Source: Paenarthrobacter nitroguajacolicus (GTDB lineage Bacteria; Actinomycetota; Actinomycetes; Actinomycetales; Micrococcaceae). From it: a stretch of DNA of 64,000 bases. The DNA lies in assembly GCF_007786235.1 (NCBI RefSeq), contig NZ_VNFK01000007.1:124001-188000 (forward strand). Reading direction: 5' to 3'. This document shows, piece by piece, positions 55,984-64,000 of the stretch (position 1 is its first letter; each line of letters begins with the position of its first letter). The notes beneath the pieces are model-generated. The model saw nothing but the letters and a program-made list of their open reading frames with translations. It did not search any database and was not told the DNA's origin. A program made the translations under genes and the position numbers.

Positions 55984-56591
55984 CGCTGTCGGAACTCCCT
56001 GGAACTGGATGGCGCACCTGGTTTAACCGGGCTATGCCCGCGAAGGTTCGGTACTCGCTCATCGACGAGCGGCCTTTGGTATCCGTGATTGTGCCGGGCT
56101 GCAACCACGCCGAAGTCATCAATCAGTGCGTGGAGTCAGTCCTTGCAAGCCGCTACTTGCGCATGGAGATCGTTTTGGTGGACGGCGGTTCCACGGACTC
56201 TACTGCCCGTATTATGCAGGGTCTCGCCCAGCAGCACGATCGGGTGCGGTTCTTATCCGATGCTCCGGCCGGGGAGGGGGCGGCCTTGGCCCGTGGAATG
56301 GATGCTGCGCTCGGGGACATCTTGGTGGTGGTCGAAGCAGAGGCAGTCTGTGCCTCAGGAACTTTGCTTCACCTGCTTGAGGGATTCGACCATCCGAATG
56401 TGGGTGCTGTGCGCCTGCTGGACGGCACCGCCGCCTTCAGGAACGAGGCGGTCAGGGAGGTCGGCGGGTTCCCGCCGGGAACCCCGGTGAGGGTTCTTGA
56501 ATTGGCGCAGCGGGTCCACAAGGCTGGTTATCGTGTTCGGTCCCGGCCCGCTGGCCACAGCATCGGCGAAGTAGTCCATACGATCACCTGA
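55980..56591 (+). CDS. Short family-2 glycosyltransferase-like protein
   Basis: A 203-residue GT-A-fold protein. PLVSVIVPGCNHAEVINQCV and MEIVLVDGGSTDSTARIM are canonical GT2 N-terminal motifs. Where GT2 enzymes have the DxD metal site, this protein reads VVVEAEAV, and the acceptor-binding C-terminal half is shortened (family usually 230-330). It may be inactive or atypical. GTG start 55980 overlaps the ATP-grasp stop (GTGA). No membrane span is visible. Confidence 0.75.
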   Translation: MTLSELPGTGWRTWFNRAMPAKVRYSLIDERPLVSVIVPGCNHAEVINQCVESVLASRYLRMEIVLVDGGSTDSTARIMQGLAQQHDRVRFLSDAPAGEGAALARGMDAALGDILVVVEAEAVCASGTLLHLLEGFDHPNVGAVRLLDGTAAFRNEAVREVGGFPPGTPVRVLELAQRVHKAGYRVRSRPAGHSIGEVVHTIT

Positions 56592-56646
56592 ACAGTTGGT
56601 ACGGGGAAGGCTGTGGTGGCCCGCTCTTGCGGAGTACCCTGACCGC

Positions 56647-56967
56647 ATGGGGATCGATGCTGTGGTTGCTCTGGTGGTCAGTGTTGCGCTGATCCTTGGT
56701 TCGATGTGGGCGGGTATGCGCCTGCTCCAGCGAGGGGTTCCGGCGAAAGGTGCCACGGGCACACTGGGCAGCGTCTTGTCCATGATTGAGCCAGCTACCG
56801 GCGCGCCCACCAGGTTGGAGGCCGCTGCAGCCCTTGAGGAGTTGCGGCAGCGGAGGCACGAAAGTCTTTCTGCAGGTCCGGGCCCTGCAGGCGACGAGCT
56901 GTTGGGCGGGAAGGTGATCCTTCCAGGTCCTTCCGAAAGTATCCCAAAAGGTGACGCCAGAATCTGA
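56647..56967 (+). CDS. Small single-span membrane protein, unknown
   Basis: A 106-residue protein with one N-terminal hydrophobic span (about residues 5-27, VVALVVSVALILGSMWAG) and a cytoplasmic tail with a helical LEAAAALEELRQRRHE stretch. I do not recognise the family. The ATG at 56647 is preferred to an in-frame opening at 56596. It lies just upstream of ppc with a 117-bp gap. Confidence 0.55.
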   Translation: MGIDAVVALVVSVALILGSMWAGMRLLQRGVPAKGATGTLGSVLSMIEPATGAPTRLEAAAALEELRQRRHESLSAGPGPAGDELLGGKVILPGPSESIPKGDARI

Positions 56968-57084
56968 GACGTATTGCTTGCGTTTACTTCGGTACGGGTA
57001 AGATCCCGTAGGAAACATCAGTAATCCGGCTCACAGTATCCAGCGCAGTGTACGAGCCAAACCAGATCCCGAAGGTATGTATCC

Positions 57085-59883
57085 ATGGTTCACACTGCCC
57101 ATCAAGCCGCCGATCTTGCCGCCGAACTGCGAGCCGATGTTCGCCGCGTTTCCACTCTGCTGGGCGAGTCCCTGGTACGGCAGCACGGTCCGGAGCTGCT
57201 CCAACTCGTTGAGCAGGTCCGCCTGCTGACCAAGGAATCGAAGGAAGCCGCCCGCGGCGGCGCGGATGCCACCGGACCTTGGAGCGCGCACGACGTCGTT
57301 GCCCAGGTCCGCGAGTTGCTCGCCTCGTTGCCACTTGACCAGGCGACGGACCTGGTCCGGGCCTTCGCTTTTTATTTCCACCTCAGCAACGCGGCCGAGC
57401 AAGTGCACCGCGTCCGGGGACTCCGCACTCGCCAGGAGAAGGATGGCTGGCTGGCAAAGGCTGTTTCCGAGATCGCCGGCCAAGCAGGACCGCAGGTCCT
57501 GCAGGACGTCATCAACGAACTCGATGTACGCCCCATTTTTACGGCGCACCCCACTGAAGCGTCACGTCGTTCGGTGCTCGATAAGGTTCGGAAGCTGTCC
57601 GATGTCCTCGCCGAGCCCACTGCCGAGGGGACGTCCGCGAGGCGTCGCCAAGACCGCCAGCTTGCCGAGATCATCGACCAGATGTGGCAGACGGATGAGC
57701 TTCGCCAGGTCCGGCCCACTCCCGTGGATGAGGCGCGCAACGCCATCTACTACTTGAACAGCATCCTTACCGACGCCATGCCGGAAATGCTCACCGACCT
57801 CTCAGAACTCCTCGGCGAGCACGGCGTCGCCCTGCCGGCCAGTGCTGCGCCGATTCGCTTCGGCTCGTGGATTGGTGGCGACCGTGACGGCAACCCGAAT
57901 GTCACTGCGGCCGTGACCCGTGAAATCCTGCAACTCCAGAACCAGAACGCTGTTCGCATCAGCATTGCTTTGATCGACGAACTCATTTCGGTTCTCTCCA
58001 ATTCCACCGCGCTGTTCGGGGCCGATCAGGAGTTGCTGGATTCGATCACCGAAGACCTCAAGAACCTTCCGGGGCTGGACAAGCGCATCCTTGAACTGAA
58101 CGCGCAGGAGCCCTACAGGCTTAAGCTCACGTGCATCAAGGCCAAGCTCATCAACACAGGGCGTCGCGTTTCCGGCTCGACGTACCACCAGCCCGGACGC
58201 GACTACGCCACCACGTCCGAGTTGCTGGCAGAGTTCGGCCTGCTCGAAGCGTCGCTGCGAAACCACTCGGCTGGACTGGTGGCGGATGGCGCCCTGGCGC
58301 GGGTGCGCCGGGCTATCGCTGCGTTCGGCCTGCACTTGGCCACGCTGGACATCCGTGAGCACGCTGACTACCACCATGATGCTGTTGGGCAGTTGGTGGA
58401 CAGGCTCGGCACTGAAAAGCCGTACGGTGATCTGACCCGCGAGGAGCGCTTTGAGTTCCTCGGTGCGGAGCTGGCTTCCCGCCGCCCTCTCTCAGGCCAT
58501 CCGATCAAGCTCGAGGGCACTGCAGACGGGACCTACGACGTCTTCCGCAGCATTCGCCAGGCACTGCACACCTATGGGCCCGATGTCGTGGAGACCTACA
58601 TCATCTCCATGACCCGAGGCGCCGACGACGTCTTGGCTGCAGCTGTCCTTGCCCGCGAGGCCGGGCTGATTGATCTCTTCGGCGCCAAGCCGCACGCCAA
58701 GATCGGCTTCGCTCCGCTGCTGGAGACTGTGGAAGAACTGCGCGCCTCGGCTGAAATCGTGGACCAATTGCTGTCCGATCCGTCGTACAGGGAACTCGTG
58801 CGTCTCCGTGGCGATGTCCAAGAGGTCATGCTCGGGTACTCCGATTCCAACAAGGAATCCGGAGTGATGACCAGTCAGTGGGAGATCCACAAGACCCAAC
58901 GCAAGCTGCGTGATGTGGCCGCCAAACACGGCGTCCGGGTCCGTCTGTTCCATGGTCGCGGTGGTTCAGTGGGCCGCGGCGGTGGACCCACCTATGACGC
59001 CATCATGGCCCAGCCCAACGGCGTTCTCGAAGGTGAAATCAAGTTCACCGAACAGGGCGAAGTGATCTCGGACAAATACTCGCTCCCTGAGCTTGCCCGC
59101 GAGAATCTCGAGCTGTCCTTGGCCGCAGTCATGCAGGGTTCCGCCCTGCACCGCACCCCGCGCACCTCGGAAGACGAACGCGAGCGGTTCGCCAACGTCA
59201 TGGAGACCATCTCGGACGCCGCGTTCGCCCGCTACCGTAGGCTGATCGACGATCCCGAGCTGCCTGCCTACTTCCTTGCTTCCACGCCGGTGGAACAGTT
59301 GGGATCGTTGAACATCGGATCGCGTCCCTCCAAGCGCCCGGACTCCGGCGCGGGACTTGGCGGCCTCCGCGCCATCCCGTGGGTGTTCGGCTGGACCCAG
59401 TCCCGCCAGATCGTCCCCGGTTGGTTCGGCGTGGGGTCAGGTCTGAAGGCTGCCCGCGAGGCCGGCAGCACGGATCAGTTGGTCGAAATGATGGACCGCT
59501 GGCATTTCTTCCGCTCTGTGATCTCCAATGTGGAAATGACGCTGGCGAAGACAGACATGGAGATTGCGGGACATTACGTTTCTTCGCTCGTCCCGGAAGA
59601 ACTGCACCGGTTGTTCCACATGATCCGTGACGAGTACGAACTCACTGTCGCCGAAATCGAAAGGCTCACCGGCGAGACCGAATTGCTGGATGCGCAGCCT
59701 ACGCTGAAGCGTTCCCTGGAAATCCGTGACCAATACCTTGACCCCATCAGCTACCTGCAGGTGGAACTTCTTCGCCGCGTTCGCGAAGAGTCGGTGTCCG
59801 GCGCCGAGATTGACGAGAGGCTCCAGCGCGCCATGCTGATTACCGTCAACGGTGTAGCTGCCGGCCTGCGCAACACCGGCTAG
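57085..59883 (+). CDS. ppc: Phosphoenolpyruvate carboxylase
   Basis: Anaplerotic enzyme carboxylating PEP to oxaloacetate, 932 residues, normal family length. Catalytic His is in [14 protein letters not shown] (about residue 153), bicarbonate/PEP motifs include [16 protein letters not shown] (about 583) and the mobile loop [14 protein letters not shown] (about 622), and the protein ends in [14 protein letters not shown] with the conserved terminal Asn-Thr-Gly. The start ATG 57085 has AAGG ten bases ahead. It is monocistronic and followed at once by a 91-bp palindromic repeat that may terminate it. Confidence 0.97.
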   Translation: MVHTAHQAADLAAELRADVRRVSTLLGESLVRQHGPELLQLVEQVRLLTKESKEAARGGADATGPWSAHDVVAQVRELLASLPLDQATDLVRAFAFYFHLSNAAEQVHRVRGLRTRQEKDGWLAKAVSEIAGQAGPQVLQDVINELDVRPIFTAHPTEASRRSVLDKVRKLSDVLAEPTAEGTSARRRQDRQLAEIIDQMWQTDELRQVRPTPVDEARNAIYYLNSILTDAMPEMLTDLSELLGEHGVALPASAAPIRFGSWIGGDRDGNPNVTAAVTREILQLQNQNAVRISIALIDELISVLSNSTALFGADQELLDSITEDLKNLPGLDKRILELNAQEPYRLKLTCIKAKLINTGRRVSGSTYHQPGRDYATTSELLAEFGLLEASLRNHSAGLVADGALARVRRAIAAFGLHLATLDIREHADYHHDAVGQLVDRLGTEKPYGDLTREERFEFLGAELASRRPLSGHPIKLEGTADGTYDVFRSIRQALHTYGPDVVETYIISMTRGADDVLAAAVLAREAGLIDLFGAKPHAKIGFAPLLETVEELRASAEIVDQLLSDPSYRELVRLRGDVQEVMLGYSDSNKESGVMTSQWEIHKTQRKLRDVAAKHGVRVRLFHGRGGSVGRGGGPTYDAIMAQPNGVLEGEIKFTEQGEVISDKYSLPELARENLELSLAAVMQGSALHRTPRTSEDERERFANVMETISDAAFARYRRLIDDPELPAYFLASTPVEQLGSLNIGSRPSKRPDSGAGLGGLRAIPWVFGWTQSRQIVPGWFGVGSGLKAAREAGSTDQLVEMMDRWHFFRSVISNVEMTLAKTDMEIAGHYVSSLVPEELHRLFHMIRDEYELTVAEIERLTGETELLDAQPTLKRSLEIRDQYLDPISYLQVELLRRVREESVSGAEIDERLQRAMLITVNGVAAGLRNTG

Positions 59884-59886
59884 CAG

Positions 59887-59977
59887 ACGCTCTCTCACAT
59901 CCAGCGGGCTTTTGGCGATCCCTCTCTCATTCGGTGAGAGAGGGATCCGCCCGGGGGTGTGGGATGTGAGAGAGCGT
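59887..59977. repeat. 91-bp palindrome built from four phased CTCTCTCACAT motifs
   Basis: Outer arms of 16 bp (59887-59902 with 59962-59977) are perfectly complementary. The core is a 13-bp stem (59917-59929 with 59935-59947) and 5-nt loop. Motif starts 59890 and 59922 are 32 bp apart on one strand, and GTGAGAGAG at 59934 and 59966 are 32 bp apart on the other. It begins three bases after the ppc stop and can act as a strong terminator, while belonging to the genome-wide-looking repeat family. Confidence 0.95.
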
Positions 59978-59989
59978 TAGGGTAGTGGG

Positions 59990-60295
59990 ATGCCGTCGTT
60001 CCAGACCAAGTTGAAGATCACTGGCCTCAAACCGGGCAATGCACCTGAGTCAGTCATGGCCGCAGCCGTAGAAGCCTTGGAAACCCGCCACCATGTGGAA
60101 GCCAACCAGCTGGATATCGTGGGTGGCGTCCCCCAGATCAGCCTGCGCTTCACGGTGAATGACCGCGACTACTCGGGTGAGAACGACGAAGCCCGGACGT
60201 CGGCCGCCATGATGCGTGACGCCGTCGAGCGTGTTGCGGTGACCGGAAGCCTGTACGTGTTGCGCCGCAACCGCGGGCGCTGGGCCCCGGTCTAG
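59990..60295 (+). CDS. Conserved small hypothetical protein
   Basis: A 101-residue soluble alpha/beta protein (LKITGLKPGNAPESVMAAAV, then VGGVPQISLRFTVNDRDY, and a C-terminal GSLYVLRRNRGRWAPV). I do not recognise the family. Starts at ATG 59990 just past the palindromic repeat and ends ten bases before the convergent DedA gene. Codon use looks native. Confidence 0.7.
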   Translation: MPSFQTKLKITGLKPGNAPESVMAAAVEALETRHHVEANQLDIVGGVPQISLRFTVNDRDYSGENDEARTSAAMMRDAVERVAVTGSLYVLRRNRGRWAPV

Positions 60296-60305
60296 AAGGT
60301 CGGCG

Positions 60306-60938
60306 CTACTCGGGTTGGGGCACGTCGCCGTCGTATGGTTCATCCACGGGTGACCGGGTTCCGCGTCGCCGCGTAACGATCAACCCGACCACTACGCCGA
60401 TCACCAGTCCGACGCCCACGCCAATCAGGGAGCTGGCCCAGAAGGGGAGCTTGGTGGTGGAACCGGTGAAGTAGCCCAGGCCCACTTGCCATACCGCCCA
60501 CAGCACCGCCCCCAATCCGGCGCAGAGGGAAAACCCGCGGACCGAAACGTTGGCAATGCCCGCAGCGGAGGAGGTGGCGAGCCTGCCGCCGGGGATGAAA
60601 CGAGCGCCGATGATGGCACCGTAGGTTGAGGATCGGCCGGCTTTCGCGATGGCCTCATGGATTCCGCGATGGATTCTGCGGCCCCACGACCAGCGGTCCA
60701 GGACGTGACTGATGCGCCGCTTGAAAAGCATGAACACGGCCATGTCGCCAAGCCAGGAAGCGAACGCGGCCAAGAACAGGATCAGCCAGAAGTTGGCGTG
60801 ACCGTCGGCGGCCAGGGCTCCACCGGTGATGACCACCATCTCGGAAGGGATCGGCGGGAAAATGGCGTCGCCCAGCACAATGGGGACGATCCACAGGTAA
60901 ATTGCGGATCCCCACGTCTCGGGGGCGGTGAAGTCCAT
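60306..60938 (-). CDS. DedA family membrane protein
   Basis: A 210-residue DedA/SNARE-associated membrane protein with about five spans. Family positions include FPPIPSEMVVITGGAL, FASWLGDMAVFMLFK and the GARFIPGGRLATSSAAGIAN block with the conserved Arg-x-x-Pro-Gly-Gly-Arg. DedA proteins act in membrane lipid (undecaprenyl phosphate or phospholipid) translocation and envelope homeostasis. The ATG at 60936-60938 is chosen over an in-frame opening to 61253 that overlaps the macrodomain gene. It is divergent from that gene with 54 bp between starts. Confidence 0.88.
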   Translation of the reverse strand: MDFTAPETWGSAIYLWIVPIVLGDAIFPPIPSEMVVITGGALAADGHANFWLILFLAAFASWLGDMAVFMLFKRRISHVLDRWSWGRRIHRGIHEAIAKAGRSSTYGAIIGARFIPGGRLATSSAAGIANVSVRGFSLCAGLGAVLWAVWQVGLGYFTGSTTKLPFWASSLIGVGVGLVIGVVVGLIVTRRRGTRSPVDEPYDGDVPQPE

Positions 60939-60992
60939 GGGCACAAGGTACCGCACTTGCCGCTCATGCCGCGCCGGCGCCAGACTGGCGGC

Positions 60993-61532
60993 ATGCGAAT
61001 CGACATCCTGCACGACGACATCACCAAGCGCACTGTGGACGTGATCGTTAACGCGGCCAACTCTTCTCTGCTCGGTGGAGGGGGAGTGGACGGTGCCATT
61101 CACCGCGCCGCCGGCCCGGACCTTCTTGAGGCATGCCGAGAATTGCGTCGGACGGAACTGCCTGCCGGCCTGCCGGTGGGTGCCGCCGTCGCGACGCCTG
61201 GCTTCCGCCTCCCGGCACGCTGGGTGATCCATACCGTGGGACCCAATCGGCACGCCGGGCAGACCGATCCGGCGCTGCTCTCGTCCTGCTTCCGGGAAAG
61301 CCTGAAGGTGGCAGCGGAGCTTGGTGCGCGCTCCCTCGCGTTCCCGGCGATCAGCGCCGGAATCTACGGTTGGGACGCCCGTCAGGTTGCCGAAAAAGCG
61401 TTCGACGTCGTGAGGTCCTTCTCGTCGTCAGCGTCTGTAGGTGCCGCTCCGGACAGCCCGCTGGAGGTGGTGGAGTTCGTGCTGTTTTCGGAGGAGACCA
61501 CAGCGGTCTTCCGGTCCGTGTTTGAATCCTGA
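60993..61532 (+). CDS. Macrodomain protein (ADP-ribose/O-acetyl-ADP-ribose hydrolase-like)
   Basis: A 179-residue single macrodomain of the YmdB/MacroD type. The ADP-ribose-binding motif is DVIVNAANSSLLGGGGVDGAIH, given in part, with the active-site GGGGVDGAIHRAAG loop, then WVIHTVGP and FPAISAGIYGW. These enzymes remove O-acetyl-ADP-ribose or protein-linked ADP-ribose. The ATG at 60993 fits the domain start exactly; earlier in-frame starts do not. It is divergent from the DedA gene and converges on the pseudouridine synthase. Confidence 0.92.
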   Translation: MRIDILHDDITKRTVDVIVNAANSSLLGGGGVDGAIHRAAGPDLLEACRELRRTELPAGLPVGAAVATPGFRLPARWVIHTVGPNRHAGQTDPALLSSCFRESLKVAAELGARSLAFPAISAGIYGWDARQVAEKAFDVVRSFSSSASVGAAPDSPLEVVEFVLFSEETTAVFRSVFES

Positions 61533-61544
61533 CCGGCGGAAGGG

Positions 61545-62474
61545 TCAGCCGTGGGCTTCGCTGAGCTCGAGCTGGCTCCGGTATTCAACGGGCTGCTTGG
61601 TGATGGGGTCCACGAACGTGATGCCGCGGGCCAGCAGCTGGAGTGGCTTGCCGTAGTCGTCCGGGGCCTTGTCCAGCAGATCCGGGTAGAAGGCATCGTT
61701 GACGATACCCAGCCCGAGCGAGGCCATGTGCACCCGGAGCTGGTGCGTCTTTCCCGTGTGCGGCTCCAAGCGGTAGAGCGCGCGCTGGTGAGTGCCGGCG
61801 TCGAACGTTCTTGTCTGTTCAATGCGCGTCTCCGCATTCGGTTCGCCGTCGATGACTTCGGCCAGCAGGTAGCTGCGGGACTTGGTCATCCGGTTGCGGA
61901 CGGTGGCGGGAAATTCGATGGCGGGAAAACCTGCCGCCGGTGCCGCGGCGGACACGCACTCGTATTCCTTCCGGACCTGGCGTTTCTCGAAGAGCACCTG
62001 GTACTTGCCGCGCGTTTCCGGGTTGGTGGAGAGCAGCAGCAGGCCGGCGGTCATGCGGTCCAGGCGGTGCATGGGGATGAGGTCCGGGAGATCCAGCAGG
62101 TTCCGGAGCCGGACCAAGGCTGACTCTTGGATGTACGTGCCGCCGGGCGTGGTGGGGAGGAAGTGCGGCTTGTCCACCACCAGGATGTGCTCGTCCTGGT
62201 GCAGGATGTTGATCTCCACCGGCAACCGCGTCTCCGGCGGGAGGGTGCGGTAGTACCAGATGAAGGTGTGGTCCTCCAGCTTAGTGCTGCGGTCCAGCGG
62301 TACACCGCCTTCGCCCACGATTTCGCCGGCGTCGAACCGGTCCTCGATGCCCTGGGGATCGATGTGTCCCCAGCGGTGCATCATGTAGTCCATGGCGGTG
62401 GTCCATGGGCCCTCGTCCGGCAGGCGCAGGCGAGTGGCGTTCACGCCGTCGCGCACGGGGAGGGGGGATTGCAT
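61545..62474 (-). CDS. RluA-family pseudouridine synthase
   Basis: A 309-residue tRNA/rRNA pseudouridine synthase. The catalytic Asp lies in PMHRLDRMTAGLLLLS, followed by the family KTHQLRVHMASLGLGIVND segment. An N-terminal extension of about 90 residues precedes the catalytic domain and has no S4 signature that I can see, as in actinobacterial relatives. The target uridine is unknown. GTG 62477 and ATG 62474 are adjacent candidates; the ATG is chosen. Confidence 0.9.
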   Translation of the reverse strand: MQSPLPVRDGVNATRLRLPDEGPWTTAMDYMMHRWGHIDPQGIEDRFDAGEIVGEGGVPLDRSTKLEDHTFIWYYRTLPPETRLPVEINILHQDEHILVVDKPHFLPTTPGGTYIQESALVRLRNLLDLPDLIPMHRLDRMTAGLLLLSTNPETRGKYQVLFEKRQVRKEYECVSAAAPAAGFPAIEFPATVRNRMTKSRSYLLAEVIDGEPNAETRIEQTRTFDAGTHQRALYRLEPHTGKTHQLRVHMASLGLGIVNDAFYPDLLDKAPDDYGKPLQLLARGITFVDPITKQPVEYRSQLELSEAHG

Positions 62475-62589
62475 CACCGAATGATTCTACTTTGCCTGCG
62501 TTGTGAGGCCTGCTTTGCGTCCAATTCGTGGCTGAAAGCGCGCAGAAGAGGCCCCACAACAGATGCAGCTTCCGAACATAAAAAAGTTC

Positions 62590-62619
62590 TTGACAATAAA
62601 AGTTGTCGGTGGCCATACT
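62590..62619 (+). promoter_or_regulatory. Promoter with operator for the ArsR-SRPBCC pair (probably leaderless)
   Basis: TTGACA (62590-62595) and CATACT (62614-62619) are separated by 18 bp, and the ATG at 62626 begins seven bases after the -10, so transcription likely starts at the start codon. TGACAA-taaaag-TTGTC is an inverted repeat overlapping the -35, a good place for ArsR autorepression. Confidence 0.65.
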
Positions 62620-62625
62620 GGAAGC

Positions 62626-63261
62626 ATGTTGGACATCGAAGTGATTGAGGACCCGGCTGCGGCGGAAGCGTCGTTGGACCCCATCCGCACCCGCATCCTC
62701 CAGGAACTCGCTGAACCCGCGTCGGCCACGCAACTGGCCACCAAAGTTGGGCTGCCCCGCCAAAAGGTGAACTACCACCTCAAAGCCCTGGAACGCCACG
62801 GCCTGGTGGCATTGGTGGAGGAGCGCAGGAAGGGCAACGTTACCGAGCGCGTCCTGCAGGCGACGGCGGCCTCCTACCTCATCTCGCCGGTGGCGTTGGC
62901 GTCCGTGGCGCCGGACCCGCGGCGTTTCTCGGACCGGTTCTCCGCTTTCTGGCTCCTCTCGCTGGCCTCCCGGACAGTACAGGAGATGGGCAAGCTCATC
63001 GCTGGCGCTGCCGTGGCCAAGAAGAAGCTGGCCAGTTTCGCTATCGACGGCGAGATCACGTTCCGCTCCGCCTCAGAACGCGCAGCGTTCGCCGAAGAGC
63101 TCGGCGTAGCGGTGACGCAGCTCGTGGATAAGTACCACGACGACGGTGCTGCCGCAGTGGCGGGCGGCGCACGAAAGCACCGGCTCGTCGTCGTACTTCA
63201 CCCCGCACTCAAGACCCCTTCAACTGAAGTCACAGCAGAAAAGGACCACAACAATGACTGA
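62626..63261 (+). CDS. ArsR-type winged-helix regulator
   Basis: A 211-residue regulator. The helix-turn-helix covers about residues 15-75: RTRILQELAEPASATQLATK, then RQKVNYHLKALERHGLVAL. A C-terminal domain of about 120 residues follows. No Cys-based metal site is visible, so it probably senses a non-metal signal. It is chosen to start at ATG 62626, not the in-frame 62563, because promoter elements lie between. It overlaps the SRPBCC gene by 8 bp; this pairing with AHSA1-like proteins is common and implies joint autoregulated expression. Confidence 0.88.
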   Translation: MLDIEVIEDPAAAEASLDPIRTRILQELAEPASATQLATKVGLPRQKVNYHLKALERHGLVALVEERRKGNVTERVLQATAASYLISPVALASVAPDPRRFSDRFSAFWLLSLASRTVQEMGKLIAGAAVAKKKLASFAIDGEITFRSASERAAFAEELGVAVTQLVDKYHDDGAAAVAGGARKHRLVVVLHPALKTPSTEVTAEKDHNND

Positions 63262-63946
63262 CAACCGTAAATTCGAAATCGTCGCGGACACCGAACTGCC
63301 CGGCACTCCGGAGCGAGTGTGGGAAGCGGTCACCAAGGGTACGCCGGCGTGGATGTTCCCCACTGATCAGTGGCCGGACGTGAAAACGGTCCAGGAATAC
63401 CCGGGTCATCTGGTGTCCCGGATGGACGGTCCGGACGGCTGGTTCAACCAGCTGGAACACGTCCTGGAACCTGCGGAAGGCGGCCGCGCCAAGCTGCACT
63501 ACGTCCACAGTGGGATCTTCGCCGACAACTGGGACGAGCAGTACGACGGCGCCAGCAAGCACACCGAGTTCTACCTCCATACGCTGGGCCAGTACCTGCA
63601 GTACTTCGACGGCAAGCCAGTGGTATTCACGGACATCCAGTCGCCTGCTTCGTCGCAGACGCCCGGTGGATTTGTGCAGCTGAAGCAGGCTTTGGGGGTG
63701 GACGGCGTCGCTGCTGGCTCGGCTTTTGAGGTGGAGCTCGACGGCGTGGGGCGGCTGAGCGGCGAGGTGGACTTCTCCAACGAGAACTTCCTTGGGCTGC
63801 GGACGTCGGACACGCTCTACCGCTTCTTTGGCCGGAACGCGTTCGGGGCACCCGTGGGCATGACGGTGCACGACTTCAGTGGCTCGGGGGATTCCGAACT
63901 CACGGCGAAGGCGTGGACCGGGTTCCTGGAGAAGGTGTACGCGTAA
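63254..63946 (+). CDS. SRPBCC/AHSA1-like domain protein
   Basis: A 230-residue START-like fold protein. The N-terminal FEIVADTELPGTPERVWEAV and the central HTEFYLHTLGQYLQYFDGKP are typical of the Hsp90-ATPase-activator-like group. ATG 63254 overlaps the ArsR stop by 8 bp, so expression is coupled. The ligand is unknown. The third copy of the 66-bp repeat starts 11 bp after its stop. Confidence 0.87.
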   Translation: MTDNRKFEIVADTELPGTPERVWEAVTKGTPAWMFPTDQWPDVKTVQEYPGHLVSRMDGPDGWFNQLEHVLEPAEGGRAKLHYVHSGIFADNWDEQYDGASKHTEFYLHTLGQYLQYFDGKPVVFTDIQSPASSQTPGGFVQLKQALGVDGVAAGSAFEVELDGVGRLSGEVDFSNENFLGLRTSDTLYRFFGRNAFGAPVGMTVHDFSGSGDSELTAKAWTGFLEKVYA

Positions 63947-63956
63947 GGGGTACTCG

Positions 63957-64000
63957 CCCAACTGGCTGGCATTAGTGGTTGTTTTCAGCGCTGAGAACAA
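63957..64000. repeat. 66-bp palindromic repeat, copy C (cut by window end)
   Basis: CCCAACT (63957-63963) and a left stem arm matching copies A and B at all but one position (GCATTAGTGGTTGTT, 63969-63983), then TCAGCGCTGA in the loop and the first bases AACAA of the right arm. The remaining right arm lies beyond 64000. Confidence 0.85.

Overview
The window is high-GC actinobacterial DNA, most like Arthrobacter/Paenarthrobacter (Micrococcaceae). This rests on gene content and order: a RamB-type regulator divergent from aceA and aceB, sortase-E type LAxTG anchoring, DUF4916 and DUF1684 proteins, many GTG/TTG starts and ATGA/GTGA gene overlaps. The species is an inference. No rRNA, tRNA, IS element, prophage or CRISPR array was seen.

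Layout. (1) 1-9754: a sugar-catabolic operon on the minus strand (Gfo/Idh/MocA oxidoreductase, a degenerate Gfo/Idh-like protein, Tat lipoprotein binding protein, two ABC permeases, an AP-endonuclease-2-fold isomerase, two more Gfo/Idh/MocA enzymes), divergent from a ROK repressor. (2) 9806-16005: a CynX-like MFS carrier, then the glyoxylate shunt aceA-aceB with divergent ramB. (3) 16140-24484: MerR and TetR regulators, a cytochrome b/b6 membrane protein, a pyridoxal/HMP kinase, a response regulator-kinase-TAXI binding protein operon and an MHS carrier. (4) 24485-31983: a stretch rich in 32-bp-phased repeats, small membrane proteins, a TetR-SDR pair, then a COG1738 queuosine-precursor carrier and tgt separated by a DUF559 protein. 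(5) 33754-45142: a PucR-centred catabolic locus (MHS-RidA-RraA on one side; MHS-ThDP decarboxylase-aldehyde dehydrogenase-amidohydrolase-carbamoylase on the other). (6) 45139-50794: housekeeping and accessory genes including GH76 and an SDR/acyl-CoA dehydrogenase pair. (7) 51039-56967: a surface/signalling island with a LAxTG surface protein, a degenerate GGDEF-like protein, a sigma factor fused to a zinc-finger and membrane anchor, an ATP-grasp protein and a short glycosyltransferase. (8) 57085-64000: ppc, a DedA protein, a macrodomain protein, an RluA-type pseudouridine synthase and an ArsR-SRPBCC pair.

The least explained structure is non-coding. An 11-bp core (ATGTGAGAGAG and its complement) recurs in six intergenic loci with a spacing of 32 bp (once 31), as a clean seven-motif tandem array at 24728-24930 and as a 91-bp near-palindrome after ppc. 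A second, unrelated 66-bp palindrome occurs three times (12885, 46548, 63957) with conserved stems and covarying loop pairs. Both families supply stop codons to neighbouring genes.

Among proteins the most unusual are the sigma/anti-sigma/membrane/extracellular fusion (53337-54887), the Gfo/Idh-like protein without the EKP lysine (6388-7203), and a TAXI binding protein encoded with a two-component system but no TRAP membrane subunit.
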